A DNA stretch of 64,000 nucleotides from Natrialba asiatica DSM 12278. Its GTDB lineage: Archaea; Halobacteriota; Halobacteria; Halobacteriales; Natrialbaceae. Position 1 is the first letter of the stretch. Each line of letters opens with the position of its first letter. The position numbers and the translations under genes are program-made. The stretch is taken from the NCBI RefSeq assembly GCF_000337555.1, contig NZ_AOIO01000030.1:1-64000 (forward strand). The letters are read 5' to 3'. The notes under the pieces are model-generated. The model searched no databases and had not been told where the DNA came from. It worked only from the letters and a program-made list of their open reading frames with translations. Shown here one piece after another: positions 33,632-41,898 of the stretch.

Positions 33632-34780
33632 TCAGTCTGTGCGCTTTCGAATCTCCGCGGTTCTGGTCCCCGAGTAGACCGGATCGTCGTCCTGGGTGAA
33701 CGCGATGTGTTCGAAGCGGACCGTTCCCGCCGCGTCGATCGAGGCGTCGTTCTCGGCCGAAAGCACGCGCGTGAACGCGTAGACGGTGTCACCGGGTGCG
33801 ACGAACGTGTGGAACTGCTCGTCGTCGAAGCCGACCTCGCGCCAGGTCCGCTCGTCCGAACGGGCGTGGCCGAGCGCGGTCGACCGGGTCACGTCGCCGT
33901 AGGTGACGATGTCGCCCGATGGCGAGTCGGCCATCACGTCGACGTTGTGGTGCTGTTTGGCCGTGTTGAGCGTCGCGAGCGGGAGCGAGGCCACGGTCAC
34001 GTCGTCCTGGGTGCGCCCGCGTTCGTGGCGGTAGGCGACGGCGGCGTCGCACCCCTCGGCCGTCTCGAGCGCGTCGACGAAATCCTCGAAGTAGCCGCCC
34101 GCAGGTGTGACGAACGCCTCGGGTAGCGTGGGCTCATCGCCGTCGCCGTCACCATCACCATCACCATCGTCACCGCCGTCGGACTCCGCCGTTGCAGCGC
34201 CGCTCCCGTCCGTCGCGACCGGTTCCCGGCGCGGAATCATGTTCGTCCGCTCGTACGAGCAGAGCACCTCGCCCGTCGCGGCGTCTTTCCCTCGCGTCCG
34301 CCAGGTGACGATGCCGAACTCGGGGCGCGAACTCGAGGTCGCCCTGGAGACGACCTCGCTCTCGACGCGGAGTTCGGTGCCGGCGTACACGGGGGTACCG
34401 GGGAATCGCACGTCGGTCCGCCCGAGGAAGTAGCCGCCCTTCTCGCTCAGGTCCTCGACGGTGATGCCGAGCGTGGCGGCGGTGAGGTAGTCCGGGTGGA
34501 TCGGGGGCTCGTCGAAGCCGCGCTCCGCGGCGGCGTCGGAACGCCAGTACGCCGGATCGTGGTTGAGCGTTTGGCTCATCCACGACTCGTTTCCCCAGCG
34601 GGTGAGCGTGAGTCCGGGGTCGTGTTCGAGGAGATCGCCCTCGGCGAAGTCCTCGAAGCAGTTGCCCTTCTCTCGCGTCTCGGCTCGCTCGAGCGCCCGT
34701 GCGAACGTGTCGGGATCCGTCCACTCGATCGGTCGCTCTCCGCTCCCGGTTTCGGAATCGCGTCGTGATTCCCTAGTCAT
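33632..34780 (-). CDS. mch: Mesaconyl-CoA (2-methylfumaryl-CoA) hydratase
   Basis: The 382-residue protein has two MaoC-like hotdog halves: residues about 35-190 (EGDLLEHDPGLTLTRWGNES; HDPAYWRSDAAAERG) and about 220-382 (LPLATLNTAKQHHNVDVMAD; VTYGDVTRSTALGHARSDER). This matches haloarchaeal mesaconyl-CoA hydratase, which makes 3-methylmalyl-CoA. The linker between halves contains a run DGDGDGDGDGDEP encoded by hexanucleotide repeats at about 34136-34183, likely variable in length. It overlaps the end of the ammonia-lyase gene by eight bases. Confidence 0.88.
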   Translation of the reverse strand: MTRESRRDSETGSGERPIEWTDPDTFARALERAETREKGNCFEDFAEGDLLEHDPGLTLTRWGNESWMSQTLNHDPAYWRSDAAAERGFDEPPIHPDYLTAATLGITVEDLSEKGGYFLGRTDVRFPGTPVYAGTELRVESEVVSRATSSSRPEFGIVTWRTRGKDAATGEVLCSYERTNMIPRREPVATDGSGAATAESDGGDDGDGDGDGDGDEPTLPEAFVTPAGGYFEDFVDALETAEGCDAAVAYRHERGRTQDDVTVASLPLATLNTAKQHHNVDVMADSPSGDIVTYGDVTRSTALGHARSDERTWREVGFDDEQFHTFVAPGDTVYAFTRVLSAENDASIDAAGTVRFEHIAFTQDDDPVYSGTRTAEIRKRTD

Positions 34781-36053
34781 CTGCGGTCACCTCGTCGGCG
34801 TCGGGTTCGGGTTGCCGGCTGCGGTTTCGACGCGCGATCGTCCGTCGCATCTCGTTCTCGACGATCATATAACCCTCGTCGAAGCCCATGCCGGGCTTTG
34901 CGAGGACCTGCGCGGCGTCGGTCGCGAGCGCGACGTGCGCGCAAGCGCGTGCAGACGTTGCCGTTTCGTTGCAGGTGCCCCCGAGGTAGGCGCGGGTCTC
35001 GGTCCCCTCGCAGTAGCGGACGGCCTGCCCGCTTCGGTGGACGCCACCGAGGTCCGGCGTCTTGATCTGGACGACGTCGGCCGCGCCGGCGTCGACGAAC
35101 GCTCGCACGTCCTCGAAAGTGTTGCACCACTCGTCGGCGACGATATCGACGCCGACGCCGGCCTCCTGCAATCCCGTCCGAAGCTCGATCATCGCCTCGA
35201 TCTGCGCCTCGCGACCGCCGGCGTCCATCGGTCCCTCGATCTGGATCGGGTACGGCGCAGCGGCGTCTTCGACGGCGGCGAAGTAGTCCACGACCTCGTC
35301 GCGGTCGTAGGGGCCGCCGAAAACCTCGCCGATCATCCCGTACACGTCGATGTGGAATCGCGGCTCGTAGTCGTCGGGACCGAGTTCCTGCGAGCGCTCG
35401 GTGAGCCACTCGATGAACTCGAGCAGCGTCTCTCCGTTCTCGCCGATCTTCTCGACGCTGTTGATCAGCGCGTGCGGGAGGACGGGAACGCCCTTGACGA
35501 ACATCTTCTCGGTGTTCGTGTAGCGGTCGTCCCCGGACTGGCCGAAGACCGGGACGGGTTCCGTCGCGGGCTCCGTGCCGAGCGCGTCGGCCAGTACGTC
35601 CGTGCGCGTCGTGCCCTTGGCTGCAGCGGCTGCCGCGAGCAGCGCCTGGGAGATCCCGTAGCGGATCGCAGTATGGAGTTGGCTCCCGCCGATCGCTACC
35701 TCCTCGAGGCGGTCGACGTTCGCGAGGAACTCGCTTGCGTCCCGTCCCGCGAGCGTTTCGGTAACGGGTCCCTCGACGACGGGCACGAACTCGTCGGCCC
35801 GAAAGAGCGGGTCGCGTCCGCCCGCACCGGAGTACTGGACCGCGGCGCAGTCGCCGCGGTGGGTCGTTCCGTCCGCGAGTTCAACGTCGACGATGAGGGT
35901 TTCGCCGGCCTGGCGGATTTCCTCGAAGCCGTCGGTGACGGGGTCGCCGGTGTAGGTGAACCCGTCCTGCTGTGCACCTTGCTTGATCGCGCGCTGGTCG
36001 TCGAAGAAGAACCCGGCGTAGCCGGGGGTTGCGTGGATGGCTGTAATCTGCAT
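34773..36053 (-). CDS. mal: Methylaspartate ammonia-lyase
   Basis: The 426-residue enolase-superfamily enzyme starts MQITAIHATPGYAGFFFDDQ. Family features include FHIDVYGMIGEVFGGPYDRD, YPIQIEGPMDAGGREAQIEA (metal-binding acid), IVADEWCNTFEDVRAFVDAG, and ADVVQIKTPDLGGVHRSGQA with the catalytic lysine. It removes ammonia from threo-3-methylaspartate to give mesaconate. Start ATG 36053 lies 31 bases after the glmE stop. The family in anaerobes serves glutamate fermentation; here the neighbours place it in the methylaspartate cycle. Confidence 0.95.
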   Translation of the reverse strand: MQITAIHATPGYAGFFFDDQRAIKQGAQQDGFTYTGDPVTDGFEEIRQAGETLIVDVELADGTTHRGDCAAVQYSGAGGRDPLFRADEFVPVVEGPVTETLAGRDASEFLANVDRLEEVAIGGSQLHTAIRYGISQALLAAAAAAKGTTRTDVLADALGTEPATEPVPVFGQSGDDRYTNTEKMFVKGVPVLPHALINSVEKIGENGETLLEFIEWLTERSQELGPDDYEPRFHIDVYGMIGEVFGGPYDRDEVVDYFAAVEDAAAPYPIQIEGPMDAGGREAQIEAMIELRTGLQEAGVGVDIVADEWCNTFEDVRAFVDAGAADVVQIKTPDLGGVHRSGQAVRYCEGTETRAYLGGTCNETATSARACAHVALATDAAQVLAKPGMGFDEGYMIVENEMRRTIARRNRSRQPEPDADEVTADD

Positions 36054-36084
36054 TATCGTAGTTTCGTCGTGTCCTCGTGTCGTT

Positions 36085-37524
36085 CTAGACGTCCCCCGCG
36101 TTCTGGGGACGACCGATGAGTTTTCCGTCGCTGATCGCGTCGACGTCGTCTGCAACCATGCGAAACGACTGGTCGCGGCCTTCGGTGTCCGCACGCCGCG
36201 AGAGTCGCGCCCGGTGGATCTCCTTGATGTCGTCGTCCATCGCGAGGTCGGCCCACTCGAAGATGCGGACGCGGCCGTCGTCGTCCCGTGCGGGGAGGAC
36301 GGCCCCTCTCGCGCTGTCGCTCGGTGCGAACGGCACGTCGAGTGCGCCCGAGTCGAACGCCTCGATCGTTCCCCGGACGACGTCGCCGTCGCCGTGCTCG
36401 AGGATGGTGTCCGTGAGACACCGCGTTTCGCGCTCGATCAGGTCTTGTTCCTCCGCGATGCCGTCGATATCGATCTCCTGCTCGATCGCCATGTCGATGA
36501 CCTGCCGCGTCGTGCGCAGCCCGGAGGCGTTCGCCTCCTTCGTCGGCACGCCCTGGAACTCCTGGGGGGACTTGGTGATGACTTTGTCCGGCCGGGCGAT
36601 GGCGGCGGTCATCCCGCCGAGGCTGATCACGCCGTTCGCGCGGGCCTCGTCCGGCGGGAAGCCGCCCATCCACTCGTGGAAAACCGTGGTGACGACGACC
36701 TCGTCGGGCAGGAACTCGTCGCCCAGTTTCTGCAGGGCGTTCAGCGCCGCAACGTCCTGGACAACGTTGCCGACCTGCCCGTAGCCCAGCGTCACGGAGC
36801 GCACGCCCTGCGTGGCGGCGAGTTGGCCCTCGACCAGCATGATCGCGATGGCGATCGAGGGCGGCACCAGCGTTCCGGTCAGCGGTCCGAACGGCTCGCG
36901 GTTGATCCGCACGCCGCGTTCCGTGTAGGCTCCCGCGAGCCGGTCGACGAACTGCCACTTCTCGATGGTTTCCTCCAAACCGTGGCGCTTGGTGTAGGGG
37001 ATGTTGTACGAGATCGGGCCGCCCTCGAAGCTCTGGAAGCCGCCGGCGAACGTGATGGCCGCCAGCAAGCGGGCGTCGGGCGTCCCGTGGCGAACCTCGA
37101 TCGGGGCGTCGATCGCCTCGATCAGCTCCCGGCAGCCCTCGACGCCGTGGTTGACCGCCGGGAACCCGTTGAGGGTGTCTTCCCCGCTCTCGCGGGCGTT
37201 CTCGAGCCCCTCTTGTGCCTTCTCGTACTCGTTATCGCGCGTGTACGAGTCGATCGTCGTCGGGAGGAGATCCGCTTTCCCCTCCCCGTGGAGGTACTCG
37301 AGCAGTTCGACCTGATCGTCGAGACACGGCACGCCGGCCCGCGGCTGCAAGAGGGGTTTGGTCGCCTCTTCGAGCACGTCGGCGAAGCGCTTGCTCGCGG
37401 GAAGCGACTCGTGGTACGCGATCGCCTCGTCGAAGTCGACATCCGCACCCGTCGGCCAGTCGGCCCGAATCTCCTCGTCGATACGCCGTAGCTCGTCGGC
37501 CGGAATGCGTTCGTCTCGTATCAT
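36085..37524 (-). CDS. glmE: Glutamate mutase epsilon subunit
   Basis: The 479-residue protein is the catalytic TIM-barrel subunit of B12-dependent glutamate (methylaspartate) mutase. Typical parts are ITFAGGFQSFEGGPISYNIP, VTLGYGQVGNVVQDVAALNA and VVTTVFHEWMGGFPPDEARA. With GlmS it rearranges L-glutamate to threo-3-methylaspartate. It starts directly after the glmS stop codon without a gap, so the two subunits are translationally coupled. Length matches the bacterial MutE family. Confidence 0.95.
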   Translation of the reverse strand: MIRDERIPADELRRIDEEIRADWPTGADVDFDEAIAYHESLPASKRFADVLEEATKPLLQPRAGVPCLDDQVELLEYLHGEGKADLLPTTIDSYTRDNEYEKAQEGLENARESGEDTLNGFPAVNHGVEGCRELIEAIDAPIEVRHGTPDARLLAAITFAGGFQSFEGGPISYNIPYTKRHGLEETIEKWQFVDRLAGAYTERGVRINREPFGPLTGTLVPPSIAIAIMLVEGQLAATQGVRSVTLGYGQVGNVVQDVAALNALQKLGDEFLPDEVVVTTVFHEWMGGFPPDEARANGVISLGGMTAAIARPDKVITKSPQEFQGVPTKEANASGLRTTRQVIDMAIEQEIDIDGIAEEQDLIERETRCLTDTILEHGDGDVVRGTIEAFDSGALDVPFAPSDSARGAVLPARDDDGRVRIFEWADLAMDDDIKEIHRARLSRRADTEGRDQSFRMVADDVDAISDGKLIGRPQNAGDV

Positions 37525-37965
37525 CTAGGAACTGATCGTCGCGCGCTCCGTCTCCGTCGGCGCAATCTGGAGATCCTGGCGGAGCGCAGCGATCGCTTCT
37601 TCGGGGTCCGTCTCCGAGTCGAAGACCCGGTCGAAGCCGAGTTCTTCGAACGTCGCCCGCGTCTGCTCGAAGTCGTCCTGCCCGACGGCGAGGTTGCCGC
37701 CGATGTAGGTGTGCGCATCGACACCCGCGTCTTCGAGCACGCCGTGGAATCCCCGGCAGTCCTGCTCGGCGTGGCCGTAGAGCGACGAAACCAGTACGGC
37801 CTCGGCATCGTGTGCTACCGCGGCCTCGGCGAACTCTTCCTGGGAGGTCTGGACGCCGAGGTTGATGACGTCGAAGCCTGCTGCACTGAATGCCTGCTCT
37901 AGGATCGTAATGCCGACGACGTGAGCGTCCGAGCCGATCACGCCGAGGACGACCGTTTGGGACAT
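37525..37965 (-). CDS. glmS: Glutamate mutase sigma (B12-binding) subunit
   Basis: The 146-residue protein has the cobalamin-binding DxHxxG motif in GVIGSDAHVVGITI (Asp13, His15, Gly18), the SSLYGH loop near residue 66, and the GG of TYIGGNLAVG. It binds adenosylcobalamin with a base-off/His-on geometry and pairs with GlmE. ATG 37965 is preferred to 37980 because relatives start MSQTVVLG and a TATA box is about 27 bases upstream. It is the first gene of the methylaspartate operon. Confidence 0.95.
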   Translation of the reverse strand: MSQTVVLGVIGSDAHVVGITILEQAFSAAGFDVINLGVQTSQEEFAEAAVAHDAEAVLVSSLYGHAEQDCRGFHGVLEDAGVDAHTYIGGNLAVGQDDFEQTRATFEELGFDRVFDSETDPEEAIAALRQDLQIAPTETERATISS

Positions 37966-37991
37966 CGTGTGCAGAACCATGATGGACCTGG

Positions 37992-37999
37992 GTATAAAC
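37992..37999 (-). promoter_or_regulatory. TATA box of the methylaspartate operon
   Basis: On the minus strand gtttatac lies 27-34 bases upstream of glmS ATG 37965. The AT-rich 38008-38040 stretch beyond it is shared with the divergent mct promoter. Confidence 0.65.
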
Positions 38000-38117
38000 C
38001 TAATGATTTTCCATGATAATATTCCTTAAACACCTTAACAGCCCCTCTATGTCACAAGTTCACACCTACATGATCGATGGTAAAGGTTTAGGTGGCGGTG
38101 TCGCAACCACCCACACC

Positions 38118-39305
38118 ATGGGCGCACTCTCGAACCTGCGCGTGCTGGACCTCACACAGGTCCTCGCCGGCCCGTACTGCACGATGTTACTCGCGGACAT
38201 GGGTGCCGACGTCGTCAAGATCGAACGTCCCGGCGGCGACCTCATCCGGTCGAATCCCCCGTTCGTCGACGACCCCAACGAAGAGGCCTACGGCGGCTAC
38301 TTCCAGAGCGTCAACCGGGGCAAGCGAAGCATCGAACTCGACTTCGCCGACGCGGACGACCGCGCGGACTTCCGCTCGCTCGTCGAGGAAGCCGACATCG
38401 TCGTCGAGAACTACCGCGCGGGCACGATGGAGAAGTACGACCTCGGCTACGAGACGCTCACCGAGTTCAATCCGGAACTCATCTACTCCTCGATCCGAGG
38501 CTTCGGCGATCCGCGCACGGGCGAAACCGAACGGCAGGGCCAGCCCTCCTTCGACCTCATCGCCCAGGCCCTAGGCGGCGTCATGGAGATTACCGGCCAG
38601 GAAGACGGCCCCCCGACGAAGGTCGGCCCCGGCATCGGCGACCTCTTCACCGCGACGCTGAACTGCATCGGCATCCTCGCCGCCGTCAACCACCGCGAAC
38701 AGACCGGCGAGGGCCAGTACGTCGACACCGGCATGTACGACTCGATGATCAGCATGACCGAACGCGCCGTCTACCAGCAATCCTACACCGGCACCCCGCC
38801 CACCAGACAGGGCAACTCCCACCCGACGCTGTTTCCCTACAACGCCTTCGAGACCGCCGACGGCTACGCCGTTATCGCCGCGTTCGGCACGAACCACTGG
38901 ACCGAGGTCTGCGCCGCCATGGACCGCGCGGACCTCGCCGACGACTACCCCACCACCGCCGACCGACTCGAACACCGCGAGTTCTTGCGCGCCGAACTCG
39001 CCGACTGGGCCGCGGATCGAACCACGGACGAACTCGTCGCCGAACTCGAGGGGAGCGTTCCCGTCGCGCCGGTGCAAAACACCGAGGACATCTTCGACGA
39101 TTCGCACGTCCACGCGCGTGACATGCTCGTCCCGGTCGACCAACCCGGCACCGACGAGGAAGTCGAAATCGCCGGCTCGCCGATCAAGATGACCGAGACG
39201 CCGCCCGAACCGCGCGGTCGCGCCCCGTTACTCGACGAACATCGCACGGAAATCCTCGGTTCGACGGACGAGCGCGCGGACGCAGAACAGGCTGCCGACG
39301 ACTGA
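38118..39305 (+). CDS. mct: Succinyl-CoA:mesaconate CoA transferase (CaiB/BaiF family)
   Basis: The 395-residue protein has the family III CoA-transferase pattern: LDLTQVLAGPYCTMLLADMG, VVKIERPGGDLIR, VVENYRAGTMEKYDLGYETL, and DGPPTKVGPGIGDLFTATLN with the expected acyl-anhydride Asp (Asp175 by alignment). Being divergent from the glutamate mutase operon, it fits the step that activates mesaconate with succinyl-CoA. I chose ATG 38118 (MGALSNLRVLDL) by family; ATG 38049 in the same frame adds 23 residues and has its own TATA-like cttaaaca run 25 bases upstream, so an extended form is possible. Confidence 0.9.
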   Translation: MGALSNLRVLDLTQVLAGPYCTMLLADMGADVVKIERPGGDLIRSNPPFVDDPNEEAYGGYFQSVNRGKRSIELDFADADDRADFRSLVEEADIVVENYRAGTMEKYDLGYETLTEFNPELIYSSIRGFGDPRTGETERQGQPSFDLIAQALGGVMEITGQEDGPPTKVGPGIGDLFTATLNCIGILAAVNHREQTGEGQYVDTGMYDSMISMTERAVYQQSYTGTPPTRQGNSHPTLFPYNAFETADGYAVIAAFGTNHWTEVCAAMDRADLADDYPTTADRLEHREFLRAELADWAADRTTDELVAELEGSVPVAPVQNTEDIFDDSHVHARDMLVPVDQPGTDEEVEIAGSPIKMTETPPEPRGRAPLLDEHRTEILGSTDERADAEQAADD

Positions 39306-39467
39306 ACGCGATCCGCAGGCAGTCTCGGTTTCCGTCGGACAAGCCACTATTCCGCTAGACGGCAACGACACGGATCTCTACACTACAACAGCAACAGCCA
39401 GAAAAGCCGCCAACAGCCCCGGTGGACGGGTCACTACTCCCGAACTCGGAATCGAGGTCGTTTAGAT

Positions 39468-40199
39468 TCAGACGACTTCTTCGAAGTCGTGGTGACCGTT
39501 GATCTCGACGCCCTCGTCGGTGATCTCGCAGAGGAAGACGCCGTTACCGGAGCCGGTGTCGCGTTCGGCGGCGGACTTGATCGCGCGGGCGGCGATCGTG
39601 GTCGCGTCGTCGTTCGAGAGGCCGTCCTCGTACTCCTGTTCGAGCAGACCGTAGGCGAGTTGCATCCCGCTACCGGTGACGGTGTAGTCGTCTTCCATGA
39701 CGCCGCCGGCGGGATCGATGCTGTAAACGTGACTGCCTTCCGAATCGACGCCGCCCAGGATGGGGTGAATCGCGAAGAACGGGCCGCCGCGAGCGAAGTT
39801 ACCGGCGAGCGTCGCAAGCGCATCGATGCTCATCGCCTCACCGCGACGCGCCCCGTAGAGGTTAACCTCGGCGCGGAGGCTCGAGATGAACGACTGGGCG
39901 CCGCCGACGCTGCCGACCATCGTCAGCGCACCGGTCGGGTGAATCTGCTCGACCTTCTGGACGTTCTTGTTCGAGACGAACCGGCCGCCGAGGCTGGCGC
40001 GCATGTCCGTCGCGATGACGACGCCGTCCTCGGTCGTGATGCCGATCGTCGTCGTCCCCGTCTTGTTGACGTTGTCCAGGTCGGCCCGCGAAAGGTCGTT
40101 CTGCGGCAGCGATCCGACCTCCGGCGCGTAGGGGTTCGAATCGTCGGCCAACTGATCGACCGTCCGGGAGAACTCCGAATTATGCTGTGGTGCTCGCAT
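39468..40199 (-). CDS. psmB: Proteasome subunit beta
   Basis: The 243-residue protein has a 48-residue propeptide ending NVNKTG, followed by the mature N-terminus TTTIGITTEDGVVIATDMRA, in which Thr49 is the catalytic nucleophile after autocleavage. The core motif GSGMQLAYGLLEQEYEDGLS is typical of beta subunits. It assembles into the two inner rings of the 20S proteasome with PsmA (3.4-4.1 kb). ATG 40199 gives MRAPQHNSEFSRTVDQL, the family start, and has a TATA element at the right spacing. Confidence 0.97.
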   Translation of the reverse strand: MRAPQHNSEFSRTVDQLADDSNPYAPEVGSLPQNDLSRADLDNVNKTGTTTIGITTEDGVVIATDMRASLGGRFVSNKNVQKVEQIHPTGALTMVGSVGGAQSFISSLRAEVNLYGARRGEAMSIDALATLAGNFARGGPFFAIHPILGGVDSEGSHVYSIDPAGGVMEDDYTVTGSGMQLAYGLLEQEYEDGLSNDDATTIAARAIKSAAERDTGSGNGVFLCEITDEGVEINGHHDFEEVV

Positions 40200-40222
40200 T
40201 GACCGAAGATTACGACCGGCAC

Positions 40223-40230
40223 GATATAAA
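40223..40230 (-). promoter_or_regulatory. TATA box of psmB
   Basis: tttatatc on the minus strand lies 24-31 bases upstream of psmB ATG 40199, fitting a leaderless transcript. Confidence 0.75.
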
Positions 40231-40352
40231 ACATCGGCGGTCATCGTCCTTGTTTCCGCTTCGTCCGAGTGCAGGTTCGACCCGGCGTACTACTGAACTC
40301 GCGTCGCTACCGAGTGCAGGCGTACGGTCGAGCAAACGAGTTCAGCGAGTAA

Positions 40353-40523
40353 TCAGGGTTGGGTGGCGTCGTAAGCGGTTTCGACGGTGTCGATGAGTCG
40401 GTGGATGGGCAGCGTGATTCCGGCCTGGCGGGCGGCGATTGCGAGCGGCATTGCGACGATACCGGTCACGATACAGAGTTGGTACAGTGCGAACAGCGTT
40501 GCGCGGTACACGCGGGATATCAT
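40353..40523 (-). CDS. 56-residue single-helix membrane protein upstream of psmB
   Basis: A 57-codon frame encodes MISRVYRATLFALYQLCIVT followed by GIVAMPLAIAARQAGITLPI and HRLIDTVETAYDATQP. It has a basic-aromatic start, one or two short membrane segments, an amphipathic LPIHRL part and a soluble end. A clear TATA element lies 30 bases upstream of ATG. Size, clean start, promoter and composition support a real gene; it is short enough to be missed by length cut-offs. I recall similar short proteins near psmB in other haloarchaea but cannot confirm it here. Function unknown. Confidence 0.7.
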   Translation of the reverse strand: MISRVYRATLFALYQLCIVTGIVAMPLAIAARQAGITLPIHRLIDTVETAYDATQP

Positions 40524-40552
40524 CAGCGTTCAGTCGTGGGTCAGACGGAGGT

Positions 40553-40561
40553 GATATATAA
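40553..40561 (-). promoter_or_regulatory. TATA box of the 56-residue membrane protein gene
   Basis: cttatatat on the minus strand is 30-38 bases upstream of ATG 40523. It is one of the best TATA matches in the window. Confidence 0.7.
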
Positions 40562-40845
40562 GCGTTTGTAAGCTGGAAAAATCATAACGTTTGTTAATCC
40601 CAGATGGGGGCGACGTCGTCTTGCGATTCAAAATCACTTTCAGTCCGAGCAACTGAACCTGTACCCGACCCGACATCCGGCTATGCAGGCGGGAATCGAC
40701 TAGCTCAATTCGCATAACTTACAGGGATGATCGAATTCGCGTGCGCGCCGAGGCGCTGGCACACGCGGTAAGCAACACTCGCGCGGTTGCTCTCCGGTCA
40801 GCATCGAACCGCAAGACAGGAAACCCCCCGGACCGACCAGGAAAT

Positions 40846-41199
40846 ATGGGCAATTACCTCGTCGCGATGGAAGCAGCATGGCTCGTTCGGGATGTCGACG
40901 CGATCGACGACGCGATCGGCGTCGCGGTCAGCGAAGCCGGCAAGCGCCTCAACAGCGAAGATATGGACTACGTCGAAGTCGAAGTCGGCGCGACGGGCTG
41001 TCCCGCATGCGGTGAGCCCTTCGATTCGGCGTTCGTCGCAGCCGAAACCGCGCTCGTCGGCCTCGCTCTCGAGATGGAAGTCTTCAACGCCGACGGCGAG
41101 GAACACGCCTCCCGCATCGCAAAGAGCGAAGTCGGCGGCGCGCTCCGAGACGTCCCCCTCTCCGTCGTCGAAATCATCGAGGTCCCCGAGGACGAATAG
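40846..41199 (+). CDS. DUF555 (UPF0212) family protein
   Basis: The 117-residue protein starts MGNYLVAMEAAWLVRDVDAI and has the single CPAC motif in VGATGCPACGEPFDSAFVAA, the signature of archaeal DUF555. The second half AAETALVGLALEMEVFNADG is a helix-strand unit. The function is unknown; the CPAC pair suggests a metal or redox site. ATG 40846 is the family start, 5' of which the open frame is low quality. The HTH-CBS regulator follows after 77 bases. Confidence 0.88.
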   Translation: MGNYLVAMEAAWLVRDVDAIDDAIGVAVSEAGKRLNSEDMDYVEVEVGATGCPACGEPFDSAFVAAETALVGLALEMEVFNADGEEHASRIAKSEVGGALRDVPLSVVEIIEVPEDE

Positions 41200-41253
41200 C
41201 CCCCGCGACACCCCGCTTCGGACGCGGACCGCCAGCCACCCAAAGGACTTTCT

Positions 41254-41268
41254 ATAACCCCTGGTTAT
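41254..41268. promoter_or_regulatory. Inverted repeat at the HTH-CBS gene promoter
   Basis: ATAACC (41254-41259) and GGTTAT (41263-41268) form a perfect dyad with a three-base spacer. It overlaps the TATA run tctataac (41251-41258) and the expected transcription start, 9-23 bases before ATG 41277, an ideal place for autorepression by the encoded HTH protein. Confidence 0.55.
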
Positions 41269-41276
41269 CCACCGGT

Positions 41277-41816
41277 ATGGAACTTCCCACGCCCGCGGAC
41301 CTCCGCCAGCGCCGGACCGAACTCGAGTTAACCCAGAGTGAACTCGCCGACAAGGCCGAGGTCTCTCAGCCGCTGATCGCCCGGATCGAAGGCGGAGACG
41401 TCGACCCCCGCCTCTCGACGCTTCGACGGATCGTCAACGCACTGGAGAAAGCCGAAAGCGACGTAGTTCGCGCGGCGGACCTGATGAACGAGGCCGTCGT
41501 GAATGTGTCGCCGGACGATCCCGTTACGGAAGCCGCACGCAAGATGGAAGAAGAAGCCTACTCGCAACTCGCCGTGATTCAGGACGGCATTCCCGTCGGT
41601 TCGATCAGTCAAAGCGGCCTCGTCCACCTGGACGCTGCGGCCCGTGATGAGCCGATCGCGGACCACATGAGCGAGAGTTTCCCGACCGTCTCGAAGGACG
41701 CGACGCTCGACGAGATCAGTAATCTACTGGAGCACTACAAGGCCGTCATGATCACCGAAGCCGGCGAGACGGTCGGCATCATCACCGAGGCGGACATCGC
41801 CTCGCGGTTCTCCTGA
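41277..41816 (+). CDS. XRE-type HTH regulator with two CBS domains
   Basis: The 179-residue protein has an N-terminal Cro/CI helix-turn-helix (about 8-62: LRQRRTELELTQSELADKAE then VSQPLIARIEGGDVDP) and two CBS domains (about 66-120 and 125-178; VNVSPDDPVTEAARKMEEEA; FPTVSKDATLDEISNLLEHY). CBS pairs bind adenosyl ligands, so this is likely a ligand-sensing repressor. The small size with a single HTH implies dimer binding to a palindrome, and a palindrome sits over its own promoter. Target genes are unknown. Confidence 0.9.
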   Translation: MELPTPADLRQRRTELELTQSELADKAEVSQPLIARIEGGDVDPRLSTLRRIVNALEKAESDVVRAADLMNEAVVNVSPDDPVTEAARKMEEEAYSQLAVIQDGIPVGSISQSGLVHLDAAARDEPIADHMSESFPTVSKDATLDEISNLLEHYKAVMITEAGETVGIITEADIASRFS

Positions 41817-41898
41817 GCCCTGTCACCAAGCCCTCCAGATCTGCGGTCGCACCCGGCCGAGGGCGACTGTGCGCTGAACGGCGCGATTCGACCGCCGC

